Assembly (NCBI GenBank): GCA_026724425.1
Contig: JAIUCV010000282.1
Location: 558,001-622,000, forward strand
Source: Erythrophleum ivorense
Lineage: Eukaryota; Streptophyta; Magnoliopsida; Fabales; Fabaceae
Direction: 5' to 3'
DNA: 64,000 nucleotides
The position numbers and the translations under genes are program-made. The number at the start of each line of letters is the position of its first letter. Positions within the stretch are counted from its first letter, which is position 1. Of the stretch, positions 47,279 through 57,054 are shown piece by piece. The notes under the pieces were generated by a model. It was not told the origin of the DNA and ran no database searches. It saw nothing but the letters and a program-made list of their open reading frames with translations.

Positions 47279-48046
47279 TGTCAATGAGCCATTATCCTCT
47301 CTCCAAAAAGTCAAGATAATAAGATGTGTAACGCACTCACTTATATGCCTAAAACCTACCTCAAGTCTACTTAATGTGGACTCATAACATATTCACTTAC
47401 TTAATCTATGATGTTCTCGTCACAAATGACTTATCATTCTATCTATGATAAAATCAGACACCATCTATCTTAATAGCAATTGTGGGGTTAACTTTGATAC
47501 CTCTTGTCATCGAGCTATTATTCTTTTTTCAAGAGGTCAACTTAGTGGGGGCGTACAGTGCACCCGCTTATATGTCTAGGACTCATCCCAAATATATCTG
47601 ATGTGAGCTCGTAATATACTTACTCACCTAATTCGTGATGTCCTCATTATGAATGACCCACCATTTTATCAATGGTGAAATCATTATATTACAAACTCAC
47701 ATTGGATAGACTTGGAGTGAATTTTGAGTATATAAGTGGGTGGGTTTTGGATATATATAAGTGGGTGTTTTGCATACCTTACTAAAATTAATTTTTTTGG
47801 GAAGAGAATAATAGTCCCATGATAAGTAGCATCAAAGTTGACCCCACAGTCATTGTCAGAATGAATGATGTTCAATTTCACCACAAGTGAAATAGTGAGT
47901 CATTCGTGATAAGAATATTATGAATTGGTTGGATGAATATATTACGAGCCCATACAAACTTGGATAAGTCTTGAATATATAATCGGGTGCAATGCACATT
48001 TTATTGAGTTGACTTTATAGAAAAAGAGAGTAATAGCCTCATGACA
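47279..48046. mobile_element. Foldback element with two repeat units per arm
   Basis: The left arm holds two direct units starting at about 47272 and 47503 (CCTCTTGTCAATGAGCCATT and CCTCTTGTCATCGAGCTATT, about 231 bp apart). The right arm holds two inverted units, about 47640-47880 and 47890-48046. The complement of the right end reads TGTCATGAGGCTATTACTCT. Centre near 47680. Copy A lacks it. It has no open reading frame of interest and no clear target duplication. Confidence 0.7.
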
Positions 48047-48059
48047 CATTGCCTAACTC

Positions 48060-48645
48060 ACTTCCCAGTGCAATTAAGAGTGAACAAAAATCAAACCGCT
48101 AAAAACTGAATAAAATTGATTAAAAATTAATTTGATTTGATTTTTGTGATTGTAGAACTAATTAAATCGGTTCAATTGTCAGTTTTTTTTTATATTTGGT
48201 TCGGTTAATCGAACCAAACTAAATAATTAAATTTGTAATTAATTAAAATTTAATATTTTGTTTCTTTTTAGATTAATGGAATTTTTTGTTAATTAAACTT
48301 GTATCAAAGCTATATTCTTTATGTGGTTCAAGAAATATATAAATTATTTATATTATTTTATTATAAGATATTGTTCTTATTTTTTTTCACTTTTTAAAGT
48401 TTTTTTGTGAATGTATGATTTTTAGGTAAAACAAAAAGAGATAAAAATAATAAATTATTCCAAATTTATTATTAGTCAAAATTTTAAGAGATGTAGGATA
48501 TTAGAAGTTAAATTTTACATATTACAAGAAATAATTTTTTTTTTAAAAAAATTATTTTAGGCAAAAAAAAAACATGAATCAAATCGAACCAAATCAAACA
48601 AAAATTGAACCAAACCGAATCGAATTTTTGAACACTTCTAAGTAT
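48060..48645. mobile_element. MITE-like element in AAE upstream region
   Basis: The left end GTGAACAAAAATCAAACCG and the complement of the right end GTGTTCAAAAATTCGATTCG form terminal inverted repeats. The inner ends carry AATCGGTTC and GAACCAAA words. It belongs to the same family as 19840-20375. An exact target duplication is not evident. It lies about 400 bp upstream of the AAE start codon. Confidence 0.6.
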
Positions 48646-48789
48646 AATTGTTTTTTTTTCTAAAAAAGCAAAAGAAAATAGAAAGTTTAAAGAAATATTT
48701 ATTTTATTTTTATAATTATTTAATCATTAAAATTAAAATTATTAAAATTATTTTTTATTTATAAATTTATTTTTTATTTTTTATTTTCA

Positions 48790-49044
48790 TACTAACCAAC
48801 CGTGACATCTTATTGACAAAGACAAATGCACATGCATGCCTTGTTCCTTCTACCCTTCTCTGGCCCTTCCCTGTCTTTTATTGTGAATTGCTCACTCTTC
48901 CTTATCTACTATTATTTGAGTTTCAGGGCAATTTATTTATAATTATAATATTACATCCTGATCAACCACGTCACCACTTTGATCTTTTTATACCGCCAGT
49001 TTTGTGTAGTTGGATTAAGTATTTTCTTCTTCTTCGTCGTCTTC
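48790..49044 (+). promoter_or_regulatory. AAE proximal promoter and 5' untranslated region
   Basis: The segment to about 48985 is conserved in copy A at 22590-22740, which suggests it was part of the promoter before duplication. A TATA-like TTTTTATA at 48985-48992 lies about 55 bp upstream of the chosen ATG, giving a short leader of about 25 bp if used. The motif CCACGTCACCAC at about 48966 holds an ACGTCA core and is partly kept in copy A. Transcription start is inferred, not seen. Confidence 0.5.
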
Positions 49045-50694
49045 ATGGAAGATCTCAAGCCAAGCACTGCAAACTCTCCCCCCCTCACTCCATTAGGCTT
49101 TCTTGATAGAGCTTCCACTGTTTACGGTGACTGCACTTCTATTATCTATAACCACATCACTTTCACTTGGTCCCAAACCCACCGCCGATGCCTGCAACTC
49201 GCCTCCTCCCTCTCCTCCATCGGAATCCGCCGTGGCCATGTGGTCTCCGTCGTCGCCCCCAACATCCCCTCCATGTACGAGCTCCACTTCGCCGTCCCCT
49301 TCACCGGCGCCATCCTCAACAACATCAACACCCGCCTCGACGCCCGCACCGTCTCCGTCATCCTCCGCCACTCCGAATCCAAGCTCGTCTTCGTCGATTG
49401 TGTCTCACGCGGTCCCGTCCTCGATGCCCTCTCCTTGCTTCCTCCAGAGACTCAACGCCCTATCCTCGTCCTCATAACTGATGATACTGTCGAACCCGTG
49501 TCATCAGAAGGCTTCATCGATACGTACGAGGGGCTGGTGACGAAGGGAGATCCGAATTTCCAGTGGGTCCGACCCTACAGCGAGTGGGACCCGATGATTT
49601 TGAACTACACGTCCGGTACGACGTCGTCTCCGAAGGGGGTGGTTCATTGCCACCGAGGGATGTTTGTGATCACCGTTGATTCTCTGATTGACTGGGCCGT
49701 CCCCAAACAACCTATCTACCTGTGGACGCTGAATATGTTCCACGCTAACGGGTGGGCCTTCCCGTGGGGGATGGCAGCCGTGGGGGGAACCAACATCTGC
49801 GTCCGTAAATTCGACGCAGCCACCGTGTACGGTCTGATTGAACGCCACGGTGTCACCCACATGTGCGGTGCACCTGTGGTGCTCAACATGCTAACAAACT
49901 CCCCAACAAACAAACCCCTGAGGAGCCCTGTTCAGGTCCTCACGGCGGGGGCTCCGCCGCCAGCGGCGGTACTGCACCGAACGGAAGCGTTAGGATTCGT
50001 GGTGAGTCACGGGTATGGGTTGACGGAAACGGGCGGGTTGATGGTTTCGTGTGCGTGGAAGCCGGGGTGGAACCGGCTGCCCGCAACGGAGAGGGCACGG
50101 CTGAAGGCAAGGCAGGGGGTGAGAACGATAGGGATGGCGGAGATGGACGTGGTGAATCCGGAGTCGGGTATTAGCGTGAAACGAGACGGGTCAACCCTGG
50201 GGGAAGTGGTTCTGCGGGGCGGGTGCATCATGTTGGGTTACTTGATGGATCCGGAAGCGAACTCCAAGTGCTTCAGGAATGGGTGGTTCTACACAGGGGA
50301 TGTGGGGGTGATGCATCCAGATGGGTATTTGGAGATCAAGGATCGATCGAAGGATGTGATCATCAGTGGGGGTGAGAATCTGAGTAGCGTGGAGGTGGAA
50401 GCGGTGCTGTATAGCAACCCGGCGGTGAACGAGGCGGCGGTGGTGGCGAGGCCGCACGAATTTTGGGGAGAGACGCCGTGCGCGTTCTTGAGCTTGAAGG
50501 ATGGGTTGGAGAAGAAGCCGACGGAGAAAGAGATAATGGAGTATTGTAGGGCGAAGATGCCGCACTATATGGTGCCCAAAACGGTGGTGTTTAAGGAAGA
50601 TCTTCCCAAGACTTCGACTGGGAAGATTCAGAAGTATGTGCTAAGAAAGGAAGCCAAAGAGATGGGATCCATGAAGCAGACCAGTAGACTGTGA
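49045..50694 (+). CDS. AAE5-like: Peroxisomal acyl-activating enzyme (acyl-CoA synthetase), AAE5-like
   Basis: Adenylates a carboxylic acid with ATP and transfers it to CoA. It belongs to the plant AAE1/AAE5/BZO1/CNL clade; the substrate cannot be read from sequence (short- or medium-chain acids or aromatic acids are known in the clade). The 549-residue single exon starts MEDLKPSTANSPPLTPLGFL, matching family N-termini. An in-frame ATG at 48979 would add 22 hydrophobic residues absent from the family, so I reject it. Motifs: ATP-binding YTSGTTSSPKG at 188-198; HGYGLTET at 322-329; YTGD near 416-419; hinge KDRSKDVIISGGEN near 432-445; PKTSTGKIQ with catalytic Lys at about 527. The C-terminus SRL is a canonical PTS1, so the enzyme should be in peroxisomes. 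It is intact and full length. Base composition is far GC-richer than its surroundings. The upstream region is duplicated at 14970-22740 without the gene. Confidence 0.95.
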   Translation: MEDLKPSTANSPPLTPLGFLDRASTVYGDCTSIIYNHITFTWSQTHRRCLQLASSLSSIGIRRGHVVSVVAPNIPSMYELHFAVPFTGAILNNINTRLDARTVSVILRHSESKLVFVDCVSRGPVLDALSLLPPETQRPILVLITDDTVEPVSSEGFIDTYEGLVTKGDPNFQWVRPYSEWDPMILNYTSGTTSSPKGVVHCHRGMFVITVDSLIDWAVPKQPIYLWTLNMFHANGWAFPWGMAAVGGTNICVRKFDAATVYGLIERHGVTHMCGAPVVLNMLTNSPTNKPLRSPVQVLTAGAPPPAAVLHRTEALGFVVSHGYGLTETGGLMVSCAWKPGWNRLPATERARLKARQGVRTIGMAEMDVVNPESGISVKRDGSTLGEVVLRGGCIMLGYLMDPEANSKCFRNGWFYTGDVGVMHPDGYLEIKDRSKDVIISGGENLSSVEVEAVLYSNPAVNEAAVVARPHEFWGETPCAFLSLKDGLEKKPTEKEIMEYCRAKMPHYMVPKTVVFKEDLPKTSTGKIQKYVLRKEAKEMGSMKQTSRL

Positions 50695-52207
50695 AGAGAC
50701 TGAGAAACAAGGAGGTGAGTCTCTCTTGTATTTGAATTGACCTGCACCGGTTGATTGTTTACAAAATTTATGGAATAGTGTGTATAAAATTAGGTGGTGG
50801 GGTTCTCGTGGATAACGCAGATTAAATTTATATTGTCATTATAAGATTGAGAACAAGATAATGTTTTAACGAGGAATGGTGAAATATTCCTATAACTTTC
50901 TCGCTATATTGGCATGCGCTTAAATTTTTGGAGTTAATTAATGCTAGTGGCTCAGCTAGAAGAGTTGACTCCCTCGAGCTGCAATACTGTGTCGGGAATG
51001 CAAACAAAAACCACTTTACCCCCTGATTTTTGGGATGCAATGGAGTCTAAGCTTAAACAGAGTTTAAATAATATATGATGCCTCTTTAGAGTTCTGTTAA
51101 TGAACATGAGATGCATGAGCATGACAGATCATGTTTGTCTTCTCGTTGTTGTGCCTTAAAATATTCAAGTTTGCCAGCCAAATAACTCTGGGAACGTGAT
51201 CGGCAATACTGTTTGAAAGGGTGACGTATAATTTCAGTTTGGATCCTTTATTACAGTTCACAAATGGAATACACATAATAGAGAGAAATAGAAAGAAAAA
51301 ACGAAATGGGTACAACGAAAGGAGGTGAATTTTGTAGTGCTCTCATCTTTTTGTATCACTATTCTTCCAGCATCACAATTGTATAATGAGAATCCAACCT
51401 GATAAATATGGCGCTCTGCAATAATTGCACCATTAGAACTAGAGAGAAACAAACAAAGGTGTGGGTCCACTGCTTGTCTTTTCCATACGGGAGCATTTAT
51501 GCGCAAGCAATGATAATGCAACTTGGTCATAAAAGAGAGAGGGAGAAAAAAGAAGAAGAAGAAGAATTTGGATGTATGTAATTATAGATTTAGATTTCTT
51601 GTATTTAAAAGTTAAATAGATGAAATGTATTTAGAGAGGAAAAAAAATGTGGATAGCATCCATTCATTTTCTGTGAGTCGTTTACATTTCATTTTTTTTC
51701 TTTTTTTTAAGCTAAATACATCTTATATGTAGTTTTGAAATATAAGGGATCTATTTTCATGTAGTTTACACAATACAATAAGAGAGAAAGGGGATGGAAA
51801 GGATCAAGTTCGAAAGAAAAAATGATAGGCAAGAGTAAGTGACCTGAGAATTATAGATCTTCTACATCTAGTCTCTTAAATGTATGAGATAAACTTAATA
51901 AAAAAAAAGAGAGAATAGAATGGATAGAATTCCCACGTCATCTTCTTCTCTTAATCTCTCGTTAAATATAAGGAATAAATTTTAAAAAAAAATTAGATGC
52001 AAGGAATTCAAATTTGAGATGAGGTGAAAAGTGAAGAGTTGAAGAATCCTAAATGTGGGTTGCATAGAGAGTGAAAAAAAAAACAACTGGAGGAATAGAG
52101 GAAGAACAAACGAGCCTTTGGGACGTTGGCAATAATGGCCCAAATGCAACAATGAGTGTCATCAATACCTGTCGGATCTGCATTTATTGAGTAGAGACCC
52201 GGGAAGA
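50695..52207. other. AAE 3' region and intergenic DNA
   Basis: The AAE 3' untranslated region follows the TGA, probably within the first 150-250 bp. Small - strand frames at 50828-51530 match nothing and have no introns or motifs that I recognise. The segment 52020-52200 is GC-richer without a product. A GAAGAA-rich run is at 51553-51566. Confidence 0.5.
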
Positions 52208-52211
52208 TTAA

Positions 52212-52318
52212 GTACATGTTTGGATTCTTGTTCTAAAATTATGTTTATACAGATGTTTCGAACCTTTATTTTTTTTAAAACGTGATTTAAAAAGTTACGA
52301 ACAGAATCCAAACACGCA
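52212..52318. mobile_element. Small MITE with TTAA target duplication
   Basis: The left end CATGTTTGGATTCTTGTTC and the complement of the right end CGTGTTTGGATTCTGTTCG are inverted repeats. TTAA flanks both ends (52208-52211 and 52319-52322). At 107 bp and non-coding, it looks like a PIF/Harbinger (Tourist) type with TTA-class duplication, or a related family. Confidence 0.65.
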
Positions 52319-52575
52319 TTAAAATAGCACTTGTTTGATAAATGCAATCCAACAGAAAAATAAAAGAATATGTCCTATCCAATGTGGATAGCATTCCCAA
52401 GAGCTACATAATTAGTATGAGGTCTAATTTCGGACGAGTGTTAGATCAAGCACAAAAATTGAGGCTGCATTAACTGTATGTGTCTGGACCAGAAGTTTGA
52501 GTTCTTGTTCCACGTGAATCAGTGCATAACATAGCAATAATTGAGATTCTGTCCGTTCCCATTTCGACTTGTTGG
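52319..52575. other. Intergenic DNA
   Basis: No gene or repeat recognised. Confidence 0.5.
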
Positions 52576-53043
52576 GGTAAATTTAATTTAAATAATTTAA
52601 ATTTAATTTTTTAAAATTATTTTTAATATTAATACTTACTTTATCTAGTCTCATATATAAGTTATTAATATTTATCTCACAAATATTAAAAAAATTAATT
52701 AAAAGTAATTTAACTAATTAAATTTGTATCAAAACATAATTTTTTTTATATTTGTCCTTAATTAAAAAGTCTATCTCCATCCTTAATAAATTATATTAGT
52801 TTTAATAATTTTTTATTTGATTAGGGACACTTAAAGAAAAAACTATTTAATGATCAAGACAATTTTAAAAAGTGACTTATATTTTGGATCAAGATAATTT
52901 TTCAATAAATGACTTATATTTGAGATTAGAGGGAATATATTTTAAAATATATAATTAAAATATTATTTTTATTCTATATTCTATTCTTTTTTAAAAAAAA
53001 TTGTCAAAACAAGTTTAAATTATTCAAATTAAATTTAAACCAC
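52576..53043. mobile_element. Outer MITE-like inverted repeat hosting another MITE
   Basis: The ends are inverted repeats of about 45 bp: GGTAAATTTAATTTAAATAA at the left and the complement of TTATTCAAATTAAATTTAAA at the right. The inside is occupied by a Stowaway-like element, so this looks like one MITE inserted into another. Flanking duplication is not clear. Confidence 0.5.
52636..52935. mobile_element. Stowaway-type MITE (nested)
   Basis: The left end CTTACTTTATCTAGTCTCAT then ATATAAGTTATT, and the complement of the right end TTCCCTCTAATCTCAAATAT then AAGTCATT, fit the plant Stowaway consensus CTCCCTCYGTCTCAAATATA. TA dinucleotides flank it, the usual Tc1/mariner target. A second internal copy of GTGACTTATATTTTGG at about 52870 suggests a duplication inside it. 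Confidence 0.65.
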
Positions 53044-54890
53044 ATAAATTAGAAATTGATAACAATTGACACAAGGGGTAGTGGATGGATTTACTCATAT
53101 TTGCTCATATCACTCACATAACTTTTTTTCTTCGAACAAATCCCCTCATTCATAGAGACAATATGAGCAATACGAAAAAATCCAAACATGAGATGATCTG
53201 TTCTCAGTAGGGAGGATCTGCTTTAGATAACAATGGTTGCATTCTTTCTATTTGTATTTAGCTTAAGACATAACAATGAGTTCTTGTTCACACCTAATCC
53301 TTGATGCGTATCATGCCAGGGAATTGCCAAGGATAATTACTTTATTCATCCAAAGGATACAAAATTTTACATAAGGTCATGTCCAAGGCCTTAAAGTTAC
53401 ATATTTTGATCGTTTTAAGCCTCTTTCATTTTGTTCATAAATTATACCCTTCGTTATTTGGGCTTTTAGGCGTCCATAGTCCATATTAAAATTGTAACAG
53501 TGAGTATTGCCCCTATTTTTATTTTGAATGAATCTATCCCACCTTTTTCATGGAAAAAAAGAATATATTATTTTCGGATATATTTAAACTGAAAAGAATG
53601 GAAGAAAAGTGAAAAGAAATAGAAATAGGCATTATATTAATAATTTCATTTTTTCCCAAATATAAAATTTAGCTTCTATTCTCTATCATTTTTCTCAATC
53701 CAAACAAAATTTTATATACTTAAAAATGAATTTTTATATCATTATTTATATTATTATTGTTACTTTTATGAGTTTGAATTTAATATGTCTTAACAATTTT
53801 ATTATAGAAGGTGATTTTCCTTGGTCCAATGGCTAAATTAGAAGTAATTATCTTATTAATATTGTATATTAAATTTTAGAAAAACTAGATAATAATAAGT
53901 ATGTAATCAAATAGTTAATAGCTTTTTATAGTTGAAAAGTATATTGTATGGTGATTTTATTATGTATTAGAGTATCAAATAATGTTCAATTAATGTAAAA
54001 TTATCTAGGTATGATATTTATGATAAAACCTTAATCAAATAATAGATTCAAAATAATCTCATCTTAAAACAAACCTTAATCAAACAATGTTGTTTGGATT
54101 CCGTTGACATTAAAACACCAATCCCTTAATTTTGGAGAAAATTCTAATTTGATTTCAAAAAATTGAGAAAAAACGAATTCATTCAATAGATTTGATTAAG
54201 GTTTTGTCTGAGTGCTAAAGTGAATATTTTCTTAGTTTTACCAAACACGCTTACCATAGAAAGCAAACTTTCAGTCTATTAATTTTTAGCCTTCCATTTC
54301 AATAAATATACAAAGATAACAAATTTTAGGAACTAAGAATAATATGAAGAAAATTTAGGTATAATTTGTATACTTTTGTTATAGATAAAACTTATATACA
54401 ATTCCTTATATCCTTATTTGTTAAGTTTTTTAATTAAAATATAACAAGTATATAATTTTTATAGATAAATGTATGGTTCTCCAATTAAATCATATATCTA
54501 TAATACTATTATTGAAAAATCATATATTTGTTATATTTTAATTGGAGAGTTTAATAATAAAAATATAAAAAATTATATATAAGTTTAGTCATTTTGTTAT
54601 TAAATATTTCAACCAAAATATGTCAAATATATAATTTTACCAATTAAGCATTATGGTTAAGTTTTTTTTTTAATTTTTATACATATTATTTTTATTAAAA
54701 AATTTGATAATAAAAATATTTTAAAAACTGTATTGTTTAAGAAAAATAATATCAGTATAATTTTAGCAAGCATATGAAAAATTAGCTTTTATTTGTTGGG
54801 TTAATTATTTTGGTCATTGGAAATGGTAGTGTAATTTGCAAAATTAATTTTTTAAATTTGGTTCATTAAAAAAAAAAATCTTCTAAATTT
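53044..54890. other. AT-rich intergenic DNA upstream of RPS5
   Basis: No gene recognised on either strand. A weak hairpin pair, TTAATTAAAATATAACAAG at 54430 and TTTGTTATATTTTAATTGG at 54527, may mark another small MITE of roughly 150 bp. A GC-richer patch at 53255-53410 has no recognisable product. Confidence 0.5.
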
Positions 54891-54894
54891 GGAC

Positions 54895-54940
54895 TGGGCT
54901 TGGGAGCCCAGCCCATAAGACTGAGAACTCCAAGAGCCCA
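54895..54940 (+). promoter_or_regulatory. RPS5 promoter: cluster of site II elements
   Basis: TGGGCT at 54895-54900, and AGCCCA (its complement) at 54905-54910, 54910-54915 and 54935-54940. Site II (TGGGCY) clusters bind TCP factors and are characteristic of ribosomal protein and other growth-linked genes in plants. They lie 120-165 bp upstream of the start codon. Confidence 0.8.
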
Positions 54941-54958
54941 AGGCTCGATTCTTGAGTC

Positions 54959-54969
54959 ATTAGGGTTTT
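54959..54969 (+). promoter_or_regulatory. RPS5 promoter: telo-box
   Basis: ATTAGGGTTTT is the complement of the AAACCCTAA telo-box, which acts together with site II elements in plant ribosomal protein promoters. The pyrimidine-rich leader CTTCTTCTGCCTCTCTCGCT follows at about 55000-55018, consistent with a TOP-like start region. Confidence 0.8.
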
Positions 54970-55057
54970 CCTATAGCTTCCTTGTCACCACAACCTGCTT
55001 CTTCTGCCTCTCTCGCTCGTAGCGCTTGTGTGTTCTAATTTCCAGGGTAAAGCTACT

Positions 55058-57054
55058 ATGGCCGCCGTGGTTGCTCCACCGCAAAGTCAAGACCTCTCCG
55101 AGCAAGTTATCGATGTCAAGCTCTTTAATCGCTGGACCTTTGATGATGTTCAGGTTTTCATTTTGTGCTTTCTCAGATTCTTTTTTCATTCATATCTTAC
55201 ATTGTTGTCAATGGTTAATGCATAGTAATTTCAACTTATTCTTGGGTTGATGCCATATTTCATGATTGCCTTGAAAGAAACTGCATTTTTCCTTGTAACC
55301 CTGATGAATGATATGGCATGAAAGACTTCAGAAATCTATCATGTTTTGCCAGAAATTATATCTCACTGCCGATCCTTCTACTTTCTTTCAGTTTTGTTTT
55401 TATATTAATGTATACAAAATTGACGGAACGTATCAATTTCTTGTATATGGTAGTGCTTTTGTGAATGCTTTGAACTTGAGATGTCATAATTCTCACCCAT
55501 ACATCTCGCTCTCTTCAGGCTACTATTAAGCTTATATAAAGCAAGACTGAGGCCAATATGGTAGATTAAATCAATAATTATAAATGTCAGATATTTATCA
55601 GTTAGTGAATTTCCTGTTTGTCAGTTGTGAGTTGTCACAAAAGCAATTGGCATAACACTAAGCAGGTCATTTTGGGAACTGAATATAGAAATATTAGATA
55701 ACTCATGATTAACTGGAACTGAAATTCTTAAGAGCAACTGCCATATGTAACATGCTTTCTGATTGATGCTCTTCTCCTGATTTGGATGAGGTAAAAATTC
55801 AAGCCGGTGGACAACTTGGCAAATCCCTGCCCATGTGGGGTGGAAGGGGAGGATGCTCTGTTAGTTACCAGCTTCCACTGCTTGGGCATTTTATGCCTGC
55901 AGTCTTTTTGTTGGTTATTTTTGTTGCCACTAAGAGCTATCATTTCGTCCTCTTTAGAGCGCGAGCCTTGGCGCAACTGTAAGATTGCTGCTGAGTGACC
56001 TGGAGGTCACAGGTTCAAACTGGAAACAGCTTCTATGTAAAAAACAGGGAGTAAGGCTGCACGGAGACCCTACCTAGTGGGAGCCTTGTGCATTGGGCCG
56101 TCTTTTTTCTGTATTTCTGTTTAAGAACTCAGTTTTGCCAAATGCATCCTTCATTCTGTTGATGTAGAGCAGCAACTCAGTAATTCTTCTAAAAATAAAA
56201 ATTTAATTACATATGTTGTGATTGTAGGTAAACGACATATCCTTGGCTGATTACATTGGTGTGGCTCCTGCCAAGCATGCAACCTATGTGCCCCACACTG
56301 CTGGGAGGTATTCAGTCAAGCGTTTCAGGAAAGCGCAGTGTCCAATAGTCGAGAGGCTTACCAACTCTCTAATGATGCATGGACGAAATAATGGGAAAAA
56401 GCTGATGGCAGTAAGGATTGTAAAGCATGCGATGGAAATTATCCACTTGCTCACTGATCAAAATCCTATCCAAGTTATTGTTGATGCTGTGATCAACAGG
56501 TATGCAATCAAAAAATCATCTCTTACAACTCTGCAACAATATAATTTCTTGCTACTTTATATTCTTGTTTGTACTATTCCTCTCAAATACTTGTGTATTG
56601 ATCCAGTGGACCAAGGGAAGATGCTACACGTATTGGATCTGCTGGTGTTGTCAGACGTCAGGCGGTGGATATTTCTCCCCTGCGACGTGTGAATCAGGCA
56701 ATTTATCTCCTTACTACAGGTGCTCGTGAGGCTGCATTCAGGAACATTAAGACGATTGCAGAATGCTTGGCTGATGAACTTATCAACGCTGCAAAGGGGT
56801 CATCAAACAGGTATCCATGACTTAGATTTCTCTTTGGTGGGAACTCTTATTTTCTATCTGTTGCTAGAAAATATCTTACTCTGTTTAGTGTTGCGTTTTT
56901 TTTATCCATCCTTTTATTTTTTTTGCATTTCTCATGTTTCTTTCTGTATATTACAAATTGCTCTTTCTATATTTGCTGACTATGACATTGGATTGTTAGC
57001 TATGCCATTAAGAAGAAGGATGAGATCGAGAGAGTTGCTAAAGCCAACCGTTGA
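55058..57054 (+). CDS. RPS5: 40S ribosomal protein S5 (uS7), four exons
   Basis: Component of the small cytosolic ribosomal subunit, located at the head near the mRNA exit and E site. Coding exons: 55058-55153, 56228-56499, 56607-56810 and 57000-57054, all with GT..AG introns. They total 627 nt, encoding 208 residues; Arabidopsis RPS5 has 207. Exon 1 gives MAAVVAPPQSQDLSEQVIDV and ends FDDVQ; exon 2 begins VNDISLADYIGVAPAKHATY and contains RYSVKRFRKAQCPIVERLTN; exon 3 has RIGSAGVVRRQAVDISPLRR; exon 4 ends IERVAKANR. The protein is collinear with plant orthologues without gaps. The chosen ATG is preceded by AGCTACT and followed by GCC, a good plant context. An in-frame GTG at 55028 is not a plausible start. 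Intron 1 (1074 bp) contains a SINE. The promoter has site II and telo-box elements. It looks functional. Confidence 0.96.
55953..56113 (+). mobile_element. Au-type SINE in RPS5 intron 1
   Basis: GAGCGCGAGCCTTGGCGCAA with AACTGTAAG carries the tRNA-like A box, and GACCTGGAGGTCACAGGTTC the B box, of an RNA polymerase III promoter. Then come GGAAACAGC, AGGGAGTAAGGCTGC and the family-type 3' end GGGAGCCTTGTGCATTGGGC, followed by T6. This order fits the Au SINE of angiosperms, with a short deletion between GGAGACCCTACC and GTGGGAGCC. Both control boxes are slightly altered. It lies in the sense direction of the gene. Confidence 0.83.

Noticed and set aside
48813..49106. Frame overlapping the AAE promoter and start
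   Set aside because: Out of frame with AAE, covers the promoter, no recognisable domain.
49103..49477. Ser/Pro-rich + strand frame inside the AAE gene
   Set aside because: It is a shadow of the GC-rich AAE reading frame, as are the frames at 49093-49371, 49146-49382, 49167-49481, 49504-49860, 49716-49913, 49863-50174, 50007-50231 and 50191-50565. None has family resemblance or its own signals.
55026..55250. Frames across RPS5 exon 1 and intron 1
   Set aside because: One is RPS5 read through the splice donor from a GTG. The others are in the wrong phase. The splice structure giving a full-length protein is clear.
55728..55998. Frames in RPS5 intron 1 over the SINE
   Set aside because: Explained by intron and SINE sequence; no protein family match.
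55953..56113. A tRNA gene in intron 1
   Set aside because: The A and B boxes are present but no cloverleaf closes. The remainder fits an Au-type SINE.
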